Below the pieces are notes generated by a model. It saw nothing but the letters and a program-made list of their open reading frames with translations. It searched no databases and was not told the DNA's origin. Shown piece by piece: positions 25,759-34,243 of a stretch of 64,000 nt of DNA. The stretch covers positions 98,895 to 162,894 of the forward strand of contig JAAEZI010000003.1 in the NCBI GenBank assembly GCA_018222915.1, in the 5' to 3' direction. Every line of letters starts with the position of its first letter. The first letter of the stretch is position 1. The position numbers and the translations under genes are program-made. The DNA comes from Algicola sp. (GTDB lineage: Bacteria; Bacteroidota; Bacteroidia; Flavobacteriales; Flavobacteriaceae).

Positions 25759-27390
25759 ATGAAAAATTTATCAAAATCAAATTATAGTTCTGCATTACAG
25801 ACTGTAAAAACGCTTAAAGAAAAGTATGGCAATACCTGGAATGCCATAAGCCCAGAAAGTGCCGCGAGAATGCTTACTCAAAACCGTTTTAAAACAGGAT
25901 TAGATATCGCAAAATATACCGCTGCGATTATGAGAAATGATATGGCCGAATATGACGCAGATTCTTCTAAATATACACAGTCTCTCGGTTGCTGGCATGG
26001 TTTTGTGGCACAACAAAAAATGATTGCTGTAAAAAAACACCATAAAACTACGAACAAAAAATATCTGTATCTGTCTGGTTGGATGGTAGCTGCTCTGCGT
26101 TCAGAATTTGGTCCATTACCAGATCAATCTATGCACGAAAAAAATGCTGTTCCAGATCTGATAAAAGAAATTTATGATTTCTTACGCCAAGCTGATGCCA
26201 TTGAACTGAATCATTTATTCAGAAGATTAGAAAACGGAGAAGATGTTCAAGATCAAATAGATAATTTTGAAACACATGTGGTTCCTATTATAGCAGATAT
26301 TGATGCAGGGTTTGGAAATGAAGAGGCAACTTATTTACTGTCGAAAAAAATGATTGAGGCTGGAGCTTGTGCTATTCAAATTGAAAATCAAGTGTCAGAT
26401 GCAAAACAATGTGGCCATCAAGATGGGAAAGTAACAGTTCCTCACGAAGATTTTATTGCTAAGCTAAATGCAATTAGATATGCCTTTTTAGAATTGGGAG
26501 TAGATGACGGAATTATTGTTGCTAGAACAGATTCTGAAGGTGCTGGCTTAACACAAAAATTACCTGTTAGTCAAAAACCTGGAGATTTAGCGTCCCAATA
26601 TTTAGCCTTTGTTGAAGCTGAAGAAATTAATATTATTGATGCTAAAGAAGATGATGTGCTTCTTAAAAGAGATGGTAAACTCGTACGCCCTGTAAGACTA
26701 GCAAATGGTTTGTATAAGTTTAAAGAGGGCTCAAATATAGATCGTGTTGTATTAGATTGTATTACGAGCCTTCAGCACGGAGCCGATTTACTTTGGATTG
26801 AAACTCCAACACCAAATGTTAAACAAATTGCACATATGGTAAACCGAGTTAAAACTGTGGTGCCTAATGCTAAATTGGTTTATAATAATTCGCCTTCGTT
26901 TAACTGGACTTTAAATTTCCGTCATCAAGCCTACGATGAGATGCTTGCAGAAGGTGAAAATATGACTGCTTATGATAGAAATAACTTAATGGACGCTCAG
27001 TATGATTATTCTGAATTATGTCATCGCGCTGATGAAAAGATTAAAACATTCCAAGTTGATGGCGCTAAAGAAGCTGGGATTTTTCATCATTTGATCACAT
27101 TACCAACATATCATACAACTGCACTTCATATGAACAATTTAACCCAAGGATATTTTGGAGAAGAAGGCATGCTCTCTTATGTTAAAGATGTACAGAGGCA
27201 AGAAATTAGAAAAGGCGTTTCATGTGTAAAGCATCAACGTATGGCTGGTTCAGATCTGGGAGATGATCACAAAACATTCTTTGCAGGTGAAAAGGCTTTA
27301 AAAGCTGGAGGTGAAAAAAACACCTCAAATCAATTTAGCACATCTCCAAAAAACAACACTGTTGAAAAGCAATTAAGTGTGCTTGTATAG
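25759..27390 (+). CDS. aceA: isocitrate lyase, long form
   Basis: A 543-residue enzyme splitting isocitrate into glyoxylate and succinate. The catalytic loop reads AKQCGH, with Cys218 and His220, as in the longer isocitrate lyases of about 530 residues (Pseudomonas type) and not the KKCGH of E. coli AceA (434 residues). IIADIDAGFGNEEATY and VARTDSEGAG mark metal and substrate sites. With aceB it lets the cell grow on acetate or fatty acids. The succinate product feeds the SDH encoded 12 kb upstream. Confidence 0.95.
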   Translation: MKNLSKSNYSSALQTVKTLKEKYGNTWNAISPESAARMLTQNRFKTGLDIAKYTAAIMRNDMAEYDADSSKYTQSLGCWHGFVAQQKMIAVKKHHKTTNKKYLYLSGWMVAALRSEFGPLPDQSMHEKNAVPDLIKEIYDFLRQADAIELNHLFRRLENGEDVQDQIDNFETHVVPIIADIDAGFGNEEATYLLSKKMIEAGACAIQIENQVSDAKQCGHQDGKVTVPHEDFIAKLNAIRYAFLELGVDDGIIVARTDSEGAGLTQKLPVSQKPGDLASQYLAFVEAEEINIIDAKEDDVLLKRDGKLVRPVRLANGLYKFKEGSNIDRVVLDCITSLQHGADLLWIETPTPNVKQIAHMVNRVKTVVPNAKLVYNNSPSFNWTLNFRHQAYDEMLAEGENMTAYDRNNLMDAQYDYSELCHRADEKIKTFQVDGAKEAGIFHHLITLPTYHTTALHMNNLTQGYFGEEGMLSYVKDVQRQEIRKGVSCVKHQRMAGSDLGDDHKTFFAGEKALKAGGEKNTSNQFSTSPKNNTVEKQLSVLV

Positions 27391-27419
27391 ACCTATCAAT
27401 ACCACATTTAAATTTATAT

Positions 27420-27456
27420 AAAATGCGTTCACTATTGTAGTAAACGCATTTTCTTT
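27420..27456 (+). terminator. probable terminator between aceA and pyk
   Basis: Stem AAATGCGTT/AACGCATTT (27421-27429 with 27443-27451), loop of 13 nt, followed by TCTTTAT, a weak U-tract. On the minus strand TATATAAA follows. It is probably bidirectional but less canonical than the others. Confidence 0.55.
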
Positions 27457-27477
27457 ATAACTGTAGAGTTTAAACGA

Positions 27478-28920
27478 TTAAAAACTACAACTCGTAATTT
27501 CAGTGACTCTTAAGGTATTCACCATTCCTTTCTCTTGAATAGGCATTGCTGCTAAGCTGATAAGCATATCACCAACATCGAGATAGCCTTTTTTACACGC
27601 TATGGCATTAACATCTTCTATGGTTTCATCTGTACTCACAAACTTGTCATAGTAAAACGCTTCAACGCCCCAAAGCATACTTAATTGTGTTAAAATACGT
27701 TTATTAGACGTAAACACTAAAATATGTGCGCTTGGTCGCCATGCCGAAATTTGAAATGCAGTATAACCCGAATTGGTTAGTGTTGAAATCGCTTTGGCAC
27801 TAATTTCATTCGCCATGTTAGCTGCATGGTAACAGATGGATTTTGTAATATATCGCTTGGTCTTAATATGTGGAGGCGATTGTGGTACTTGAATTAAATT
27901 TGAATCTTCTACACTCTTGATAATGTTAGACATTTGTCTGATGACCTGAATTGGAAAATTTCCAACGGAGGTTTCTCCAGATAACATCACAGCATCTGCA
28001 CCATCCATCACTGAATTGGCTACATCATTAACCTCTGCACGTGTTGGTGTTAAGCTGGTGATCATAGTCTCCATCATTTGAGTTGCTATAATCACGGGAA
28101 TTCTAGCACGCTTGGCACGTAACACCAATTGTTTTTGAATAAGCGGTACTTCTTCGGCTGGAATCTCTACACCTAAATCACCACGAGCCACCATTAAACC
28201 ATCACAGTATGCTACAATTTTATCAATATTCTCAACAGCTTCTGGCTTTTCAATTTTAGCTATAATTGGAATTTTATGGTCACTGTGTTCTTTAATCAAT
28301 TCTTCCAGTTGCATAAGGTCTTCGGCGTGACGTACAAAAGACAAGGCTATCCAATCTACTTGCAAGCTACAAGCAAAAATAGCATCTTCGATATCCTTTT
28401 CAGTTAAAGCTGGTTGAGATATATTGGTATTTGGAAGGTTCACACCTTTTTTAGATTTTAAAGGTCCACCTTGCAGTACGCGGGCTTTCACTTCAGATTT
28501 TTTATCTGTAGATACCACCTCAAAGATCAATTTTCCATCATCAAGAAGAATGCGTTCACCAGGTTTAGCATCCTGCGGAAAATTATCGTAGGTCATGTAA
28601 ACACGATCTTTCGTACCTTCAAATCGCTCACCTGTTGCAAAAACAATTTCATCACCTTCATTGACAACAACTTCTCCTTTCATCACACCCACACGTAATT
28701 TCGGACCTTGCAAATCGGCAAGAATAGAGGCATTAAATCCAAATTCCTCATTGAGATCCCGAATCATTTTTACGCGTTCTTCTACATCTTTATAATCGGC
28801 ATGTGAGAAGTTAATTCTAAATACATTGGCACCTTCTTCCAGCATGCCTTTTAGGACATCCTTACTGCTTGTAGCTGGGCCTAATGTGGCTACTATTTTA
28901 GTTTTTTTAGTTCTTAGCAT
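27478..28920 (-). CDS. pyk: pyruvate kinase
   Basis: A 480-residue glycolytic enzyme making pyruvate and ATP from PEP. It shows TKIVATLGPATSS at the N-terminus, the signature IPIIAKIEKPEAVENID with its catalytic Lys, and VARGDLGVEIPAEEVP and MDGADAVMLSGETSVGNFP. The ATG at 28920 overlaps the stop of the upstream IPExxxVDY gene as TGATG, implying translational coupling. The TTG one codon earlier is not needed. Confidence 0.97.
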   Translation of the reverse strand: MLRTKKTKIVATLGPATSSKDVLKGMLEEGANVFRINFSHADYKDVEERVKMIRDLNEEFGFNASILADLQGPKLRVGVMKGEVVVNEGDEIVFATGERFEGTKDRVYMTYDNFPQDAKPGERILLDDGKLIFEVVSTDKKSEVKARVLQGGPLKSKKGVNLPNTNISQPALTEKDIEDAIFACSLQVDWIALSFVRHAEDLMQLEELIKEHSDHKIPIIAKIEKPEAVENIDKIVAYCDGLMVARGDLGVEIPAEEVPLIQKQLVLRAKRARIPVIIATQMMETMITSLTPTRAEVNDVANSVMDGADAVMLSGETSVGNFPIQVIRQMSNIIKSVEDSNLIQVPQSPPHIKTKRYITKSICYHAANMANEISAKAISTLTNSGYTAFQISAWRPSAHILVFTSNKRILTQLSMLWGVEAFYYDKFVSTDETIEDVNAIACKKGYLDVGDMLISLAAMPIQEKGMVNTLRVTEITSCSF

Positions 28921-29402
28921 CAATCAAAAATTAAGTGGTCTTTAGCTTTTATTTGGTCAATGTCAACACTATAAGTGGTTATCACCTGAGGTATTGACTG
29001 AATTTTATTTAATATTAATTTCTCATTAAAATTTCGATATTCATTGGAAATTTTAAGGAGATAATCAACAGATTTTAATTCTGTGATTAAGTTGTAGGTT
29101 CGTGTAACATTAGATGGATTTTCGAAAAGTGATCCTGAGCTTTGGAGCGCCAACTCTTCTTTTTTACAAATGTTGGACACTAAGTTCCAAACGGTATCCA
29201 ATTTTGTATTTTCCCATTCGTAAATTGAATAGGAAGCTGCAAAATAATTGTAGTCCAAATCTTTGGGCTTACGAGCTAAATGAAGTCCGAGATGTTTATT
29301 AAGCAAATAGGCCAAACGATAATCTTCTAGCCTACAATGAATAGCCAAAAGCGTGAAAGAAGCATCATAAAAATCGTCAACAAGTAGCTTGTGTAATGCC
29401 AT
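28920..29402 (-). CDS. IPExxxVDY family protein
   Basis: A 160-residue protein of a Flavobacteriia family named after a C-terminal motif, seen here as IPQVITTYSVD (so the Glu is replaced by Gln). It has no signal peptide or membrane segment. It is aromatic-rich and likely cytoplasmic. It regularly sits between rnc and pyk in flavobacteria, as here, and its stop overlaps the pyk start (TGATG). The function is unknown, but tight linkage to pyk suggests a regulatory or accessory role. Confidence 0.8.
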   Translation of the reverse strand: MALHKLLVDDFYDASFTLLAIHCRLEDYRLAYLLNKHLGLHLARKPKDLDYNYFAASYSIYEWENTKLDTVWNLVSNICKKEELALQSSGSLFENPSNVTRTYNLITELKSVDYLLKISNEYRNFNEKLILNKIQSIPQVITTYSVDIDQIKAKDHLIFD

Positions 29403-29534
29403 AATTAATCAACTACAAGTTGTAAATATAACACATAAATGCTATAATACTGTGAAGTTTTGGTTAATCTTAAGCCTTAGCTAAAACGAAAACGTTGTAG
29501 TTCATAACTTAAATTAATTGGAATTTGGTCCAAC

Positions 29535-30278
29535 TTACAATGCTTTACTTATTTCTTTCTGAAAGGCAAAAAACGCACGCTTGGAAGCCTTTTCTTCGGC
29601 CTTCTTTTTGGAAGTAGCTCTAGCCTTAGCAATCACCTTATCATCTATGGAAAGTTTCACTGAAAAATGTTTAAGATCGTCATTGCCAGTATCTTCATAC
29701 ACATGATAATCAAAGGTCTTCTTTTCTTTTTGGCACCATTCTATTAGTAAGCTTTTGTAGCTTATCACGCGACCTTCTAATTTTTCTATGTCTACATGAG
29801 GTTTGATCACACGTTTGTGTATGAATTTTTCGCAATACTTATACCCTTTATCAAGGTAAATAGCACCAACTAAGGCCTCAAATAAGTTGCCATGAATATT
29901 ATTTCCAAAATTGGACTTCGGGATTTTACTTTCTACTAAGTCTATGAGTTTCAATTCTTTACCTAATTCGTTCAGGTGTTCCCTACTCACAACTTTTGAG
30001 CGCATTTTTGTAAGATAGCCTTCATCTCCATGAGGCACCTCTTCAAATAAATAGGCTGCAATGACAGCGCCTAGCATGGCATCACCAACAAATTCTAGCC
30101 GTTCATAATTGATCGCGTTACCATCCTTATCCTTAATATTCATGGAGCGATGGGTAAACGCTTTGATGTATAAAGCATCATTTTTGGCTTTGTACCCAAT
30201 AATTTCGTTGAGTATTAAAAAAAAATTCCCGTCTTTATCAGAACGGGAATTTTTTAGTATGTTACGAATGAAGCTCAT
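29535..30278 (-). CDS. rnc: ribonuclease III
   Basis: A 247-residue double-strand-specific RNase. The RNase III signature ERLEFVGDAML provides catalytic acidic residues, and the second acidic cluster lies in NLFEALVGAIYLD. A C-terminal double-stranded RNA-binding domain spans about 178-243 (ARATSKKKAEEKASKRAF). It is third in acpP-fabF-rnc, 7 nt after fabF. Codons 9-20 form a perfect 12-bp hairpin followed by nine Us in the mRNA, an embedded terminator-like structure. Confidence 0.95.
   Translation of the reverse strand: MSFIRNILKNSRSDKDGNFFLILNEIIGYKAKNDALYIKAFTHRSMNIKDKDGNAINYERLEFVGDAMLGAVIAAYLFEEVPHGDEGYLTKMRSKVVSREHLNELGKELKLIDLVESKIPKSNFGNNIHGNLFEALVGAIYLDKGYKYCEKFIHKRVIKPHVDIEKLEGRVISYKSLLIEWCQKEKKTFDYHVYEDTGNDDLKHFSVKLSIDDKVIAKARATSKKKAEEKASKRAFFAFQKEISKAL
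30217..30254 (-). terminator. terminator-like hairpin inside the 5' coding region of rnc
   Basis: AAAAATTCCCGT (30221-30232) is exactly complementary to ACGGGAATTTTT (30243-30254), loop of 10 nt. Read on the minus strand the stem is followed by nine Ts (30225-30217). It lies 32-69 nt past the fabF stop and could attenuate readthrough into rnc. Confidence 0.6.
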
Positions 30279-30285
30279 TCGGGAT

Positions 30286-31536
30286 TTAATCTATTTTTTT
30301 AAATAATACACAGGCGTTATGTCCGCCAAATCCAAAGGTATTACTCATAGCAACTTTAACGTCTCTCTTTTGAGCCTTGTTTAATGTTAAATTAAGTTTT
30401 GGATCAATATTCTCATCAACAACCTCGTGATTTATGGTTGGAGGCACCATGCCATGTTCTATCGACAGTATCGAGGCGATAGACTCAATAGCTCCGGCAG
30501 CTCCTAATAAATGTCCAGTCATGGACTTGGTTGAATTGATATTGATATGTTCTGCATGGCTACCAAACACTTCAGAAATCGCTTTAAGTTCGGCCACATC
30601 TCCTAACGGAGTTGACGTCCCGTGCGTGTTGATATGATCAACTTCTTCAGGTTTCATTCCTGCATTTTCCAAACAATTTCTCATCACAGCCATCACACCG
30701 ATGCCTTCAGGATGTGGAGCCGTCATATGGTGAGCATCAGAAGACAAACCGCCTCCTACTAACTCCGCATAAATCTTAGCACCTCTAGCTTTCGCATGTT
30801 CGTAATCTTCAAGAATAATTGCTCCTGCTCCTTCACCTAAGACAAAACCATCTCTGGTGGCGTCAAAAGGTCTTGAAGCCGTTTCTGGGCTTTCGTTTCT
30901 TGTAGATAAGGCATGCATCGCATTAAAACCACCCATTCCTGCAATGGTGACCGCTGCTTCACTTCCGCCAGTTACAATAACATCACAATGTCCCAAACGA
31001 ATATAGTTCAAGGCATCGATCATGGCATTGGCTGAAGAGGCACACGCAGATACTGTGGTATAATTTGGACCCATAAAACCATTTTTGATGGAAATATTTC
31101 CAGGGGCAATATCTGCAATCATTTTAGGGATAAAAAACGGATTGAATCTTGGAGTTCCATCACCTTCAGCATAATTTAATACTTCATTCTGAAAGGTTTC
31201 CAAACCACCAATACCTGCTCCCCAAATAACACCGACACGTAATTTATTTACTTTATCAAGATCTAACTTAGCATCTATGATGGCCTCATCTGAAGCCACC
31301 ATAGCGTACTGTGTAAATCTATCCATCTTACGAGCCTCTTTTCTGTCAAGAAAATCTGTGGCGTTAAAGTCTTTTAATTCGCAAGCGAATTTCGTTTTGA
31401 ACTTTTCAGTATCAAAATACGTTATAGGTGCGGCACCACTTTTTCCACTAACAAGCGCATTCCAATATTCATCTTTGGTATTGCCTATAGGTGTAAGAGC
31501 GCCTAAACCAGTAACTACAACTCGCCTTAATTCCAT
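30286..31536 (-). CDS. fabF: beta-ketoacyl-ACP synthase II
   Basis: A 416-residue condensing enzyme of fatty acid elongation. The Cys-His-His triad is visible: active Cys in TVSACASSANA, His in INTHGTSTPLGD and His in MTGHLLGAAGAIE. It has the glycine-rich FGFGGHNACV C-terminus. It sits between acpP (14 nt upstream) and rnc (7 nt downstream), the standard order in this phylum. Confidence 0.97.
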   Translation of the reverse strand: MELRRVVVTGLGALTPIGNTKDEYWNALVSGKSGAAPITYFDTEKFKTKFACELKDFNATDFLDRKEARKMDRFTQYAMVASDEAIIDAKLDLDKVNKLRVGVIWGAGIGGLETFQNEVLNYAEGDGTPRFNPFFIPKMIADIAPGNISIKNGFMGPNYTTVSACASSANAMIDALNYIRLGHCDVIVTGGSEAAVTIAGMGGFNAMHALSTRNESPETASRPFDATRDGFVLGEGAGAIILEDYEHAKARGAKIYAELVGGGLSSDAHHMTAPHPEGIGVMAVMRNCLENAGMKPEEVDHINTHGTSTPLGDVAELKAISEVFGSHAEHININSTKSMTGHLLGAAGAIESIASILSIEHGMVPPTINHEVVDENIDPKLNLTLNKAQKRDVKVAMSNTFGFGGHNACVLFKKID

Positions 31537-31550
31537 AAAAGTTTATTGAA

Positions 31551-31784
31551 TTATTTTGCTTCTTCTATATAAGAGATCGCTTGACCAACTGTTGCAATGT
31601 TCTCAGCTTGATCGTCTGGAATTTGGATATCGAATTCTTTTTCAAATTCCATGATTAACTCGACAGTGTCTAATGAATCTGCTCCTAAATCGTTAGTGAA
31701 GCTAGCTTCAGTTACAACTTCGTTTTCATCAACACCCAATTTGTCTACGATAATCGCTTTTACTCTTGATGCAATGTCTGACAT
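31551..31784 (-). CDS. acpP: acyl carrier protein
   Basis: A 77-residue acidic four-helix carrier protein. Ser37 in [13 protein letters not shown] is the phosphopantetheine attachment site. It carries growing acyl chains for FabF and the rest of fatty acid synthesis, as well as for lipid A enzymes. It is first gene of acpP-fabF-rnc. Confidence 0.98.
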   Translation of the reverse strand: MSDIASRVKAIIVDKLGVDENEVVTEASFTNDLGADSLDTVELIMEFEKEFDIQIPDDQAENIATVGQAISYIEEAK

Positions 31785-31815
31785 AATTTTTTAATTTTAA
31801 GTTTTAATTAGGTCG

Positions 31816-31823
31816 CAAAAATA
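31816..31823 (-). promoter_or_regulatory. -7 promoter element of acpP-fabF-rnc
   Basis: TATTTTTG on the minus strand (31823-31816) matches TAnnTTTG and lies 31 nt before the acpP ATG. No clear -33 TTG is visible. Confidence 0.4.
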
Positions 31824-31968
31824 AAAAACTTTATTTTAATACACACCTTTACGTTAAAAATGTGTCTGTAATTTACTAAATTACTTTGAAGAATTTATCT
31901 TTTACTTACTAATTGTTATTTATTATTCTTTTTTTTGTTTTTGAATAACACTAACTCTTTGTCTGTAA

Positions 31969-32535
31969 ATGAAACGTATTGTAATCTTTGCGTCCGGAAG
32001 TGGCACTAATGCTGAAAATTTAATTAAGTTTTTTCACAACAGAGAAAATGCTTCTGTCATTCAAGTGCTTACTAACAATCCTCATGCCAAAGTTTTGGAA
32101 CGAGCAAAAAAACTGAAAGTTAGTGCCTTGTCTTTCAATAAAATAGCCTTTACTGAAACAGATGATGTTCTGAATATTCTAAAAGCCGCTCATCCCGATA
32201 TCATTGTATTAGCTGGATTTCTTTGGAAATTTCCAGAGCGCATATTAAATGTGTTTCCTAACAAAGTGATCAATATTCATCCTGCATTGCTTCCTAAATA
32301 TGGAGGCAAAGGCATGTATGGTAAGCATGTTCATCAGGCTGTCGTTGATAATCATGAAAAAGAAACAGGTATCACCATTCACTACGTCAATGAGCACTAC
32401 GATGAAGGCGCCATTATTTTTCAAGCAAGATGTGCTGTAGACGCTGCGGATTCCGCAGAAACTGTTGCCAGTAAAATTCATACATTAGAAATGGAACACT
32501 TTCCTAAGATTGTAGCACAACTGTTAGATGAGTAA
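31969..32535 (+). CDS. purN: phosphoribosylglycinamide formyltransferase
   Basis: A 188-residue folate-dependent GAR transformylase of purine synthesis. It shows IVIFASGSGTNAENL at the N-terminus and INIHPALLPKYGG with the catalytic Asn-His pair. The distal Asp is in HYVNEHYDEGAIIFQ. It overlaps the downstream RNase H-like gene by 8 nt, and a purF paralogue lies 1.7 kb further on. Confidence 0.95.
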   Translation: MKRIVIFASGSGTNAENLIKFFHNRENASVIQVLTNNPHAKVLERAKKLKVSALSFNKIAFTETDDVLNILKAAHPDIIVLAGFLWKFPERILNVFPNKVINIHPALLPKYGGKGMYGKHVHQAVVDNHEKETGITIHYVNEHYDEGAIIFQARCAVDAADSAETVASKIHTLEMEHFPKIVAQLLDE

Positions 32536-33169
32536 AAAGAAGAAAAAGTTTTATACGGTTTGGAAAGGTCATCATACGGGTGTATTTGAATCTTGGGATG
32601 ACTGCAAAGCACAAATTAAAGATTTTCAAGGTGCCCAGTATAAGTCATTTGCCACTTTTGACGCTGCCAAAAAAGCACTGAAAGGCAAGTACAAAGATTA
32701 CATTGGTAAAAGCAAAATTTTCAAAAGTGAGCTTTCCGAAGCGCAACTCAAAAAAATCGGAATGCCAAATTACCATTCTATTGCAGTAGATGCTGCGTCA
32801 TCTGGTAATCCTGGAAAAATGGAATATCGCGGTGTTGATACCAAAAGCAAAAAACAATTGTTTATCCAAGGTCCATTTGAAGAAGGCACTAATAACATTG
32901 GAGAGTTTTTGGCAATTGTACATGGCCTGGCGTTTTTGAAAAAAAACAACAGTGATCGTATCATCTATACCGACTCCAAAACTGCCATGAGTTGGGTACG
33001 CAAGAAAACGTGTAATACAAAACTAGAGCGAAATACTAAAAACAAGTCTTTATTTGAGTTGGTTGATCGTGCGGTTGATTGGCTCAAAAACAATACGTAC
33101 AAGACCACTATTGTGAAATGGGAAACCAAAGCTTGGGGAGAAATTCCTGCAGATTTTGGTCGAAAATAA
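32528..33169 (+). CDS. RNase HI-like protein with N-terminal viroplasmin (RNA:DNA hybrid-binding) domain
   Basis: A 213-residue protein. Residues 1-60 are a Caulimovirus-viroplasmin/HBD-type domain (FYTVWKGHHTGVFESWDDC) that in eukaryotic and bacterial RNase H1 binds RNA:DNA hybrids. The C-terminal RNase H domain has the acidic set in AVDAASSGNPG, NIGEFLAIVHGL, YTDSKTAM and PADFGRK. It should remove RNA from R-loops and Okazaki primers. The 8-nt overlap with purN implies coupling. Confidence 0.88.
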   Translation: MSKKKKKFYTVWKGHHTGVFESWDDCKAQIKDFQGAQYKSFATFDAAKKALKGKYKDYIGKSKIFKSELSEAQLKKIGMPNYHSIAVDAASSGNPGKMEYRGVDTKSKKQLFIQGPFEEGTNNIGEFLAIVHGLAFLKKNNSDRIIYTDSKTAMSWVRKKTCNTKLERNTKNKSLFELVDRAVDWLKNNTYKTTIVKWETKAWGEIPADFGRK

Positions 33170-33195
33170 ATTCGTTTAATAGTCTGTAAAAATCG

Positions 33196-33203
33196 TATAT
33201 TTG
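33196..33203 (+). promoter_or_regulatory. -7 promoter element of the PfkB kinase gene
   Basis: TATATTTG lies 22 nt before ATG 33226. No TTG is seen at the right distance. Confidence 0.45.
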
Positions 33204-33225
33204 CCGCTTAAAATAAATCGCTTAC

Positions 33226-34152
33226 ATGAGTAAATTAGTAATCGTAGGAACCGTGGCTTTTGATGCCATTGAAACGCCTTTCGGCAAAACCGATAAAATT
33301 CTTGGTGGTGCTGCAACCTTTATAGGTTTAGCTGCCTCACATTTTGATGTTGACGCTGCCGCAGTTTCAGTTGTGGGAGGAGACTTCCCTCAAGACTATT
33401 TGGATTTGTTATCTAGCAGAAATATTAATATAGATGGTGTAGAAATTGTAAAAGAAGGAAAAACATTCTTCTGGAGCGGGAAATATCACAATGATATGAA
33501 TTCTAGAGATACCTTAGCAACCGAACTCAATGTGTTAGCAGATTTCAATCCAGTAGTACCAGAAAGCTACAAAGATTCGGACGTGGTGATGTTAGGAAAT
33601 TTGCATCCGATTGTACAAATAGGTGTGTTAGAACAAATGACCAAAAAGCCGAAACTTGTCATACTGGATACCATGAATTTTTGGATGGATTGCGCTCTTG
33701 AGGATTTACACAAAGTCATCAAAAAAATAGATGTCATCACGATAAATGACGAAGAAGCCAGACAATTAACTGGTGAGTATTCGTTAGTGGTTGCTGCGCG
33801 TAAAATTCATGAAATGGGACCTAAGTATGTGGTCATCAAAAAAGGCGAACATGGTGCTTTGCTATTCCATGAAGATCATATGTTTTACGCACCTGCTTTA
33901 CCACTAGAGGAAGTGTTTGATCCAACAGGCGCAGGCGATACATTTGCTGGAGGCTTTGCAGGCTATTTGGCGAAAACTGAAGATTATTCTTTTGAGAATA
34001 TGAAAAACGCGGTCATCTATGGATCAACTTTAGCATCGTTCTGCGTGGAGAAATTTGGTACAGAACGTATGGTGAACCTCACAAACGAAGAAGTTCACAA
34101 ACGTATGGAACAATTCAAGCGATTAACACAGTTTAATATCGAATTAACATAA
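33226..34152 (+). CDS. PfkB family carbohydrate/nucleoside kinase
   Basis: A 308-residue sugar kinase of the ribokinase/PfkB family. The N-terminal GGAATFIGLAASHF is the first PfkB signature region, and the catalytic Asp lies in DPTGAGDTFAGGF near residue 240. Position between purine genes and features such as IETPFGKTDKILGG recall the adenosine kinase-like or ribokinase-like proteins next to purF in Bacteroidota. The sugar is unknown. It has its own promoter and terminator. Confidence 0.88.
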   Translation: MSKLVIVGTVAFDAIETPFGKTDKILGGAATFIGLAASHFDVDAAAVSVVGGDFPQDYLDLLSSRNINIDGVEIVKEGKTFFWSGKYHNDMNSRDTLATELNVLADFNPVVPESYKDSDVVMLGNLHPIVQIGVLEQMTKKPKLVILDTMNFWMDCALEDLHKVIKKIDVITINDEEARQLTGEYSLVVAARKIHEMGPKYVVIKKGEHGALLFHEDHMFYAPALPLEEVFDPTGAGDTFAGGFAGYLAKTEDYSFENMKNAVIYGSTLASFCVEKFGTERMVNLTNEEVHKRMEQFKRLTQFNIELT

Positions 34153-34155
34153 ATC

Positions 34156-34183
34156 AACGCGCTCCATTTTGAGCGCGTTTTTT
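34156..34183 (+). terminator. intrinsic terminator of the PfkB kinase gene
   Basis: A perfect 9-bp stem AACGCGCTC/GAGCGCGTT (34156-34164 with 34171-34179) followed by Ts. Confidence 0.88.
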
Positions 34184-34209
34184 AATTATAAAAACACATC
34201 CAAAATAAT

Positions 34210-34217
34210 TAATTTTG
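34210..34217 (+). promoter_or_regulatory. -7 promoter element of the PurF-like gene
   Basis: TAATTTTG matches TAnnTTTG and lies 26 nt before ATG 34244. It rules out the upstream in-frame codons, which overlap the preceding terminator. Confidence 0.45.
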
Positions 34218-34243
34218 GCTCACTCAAAAACAACACAACAACA

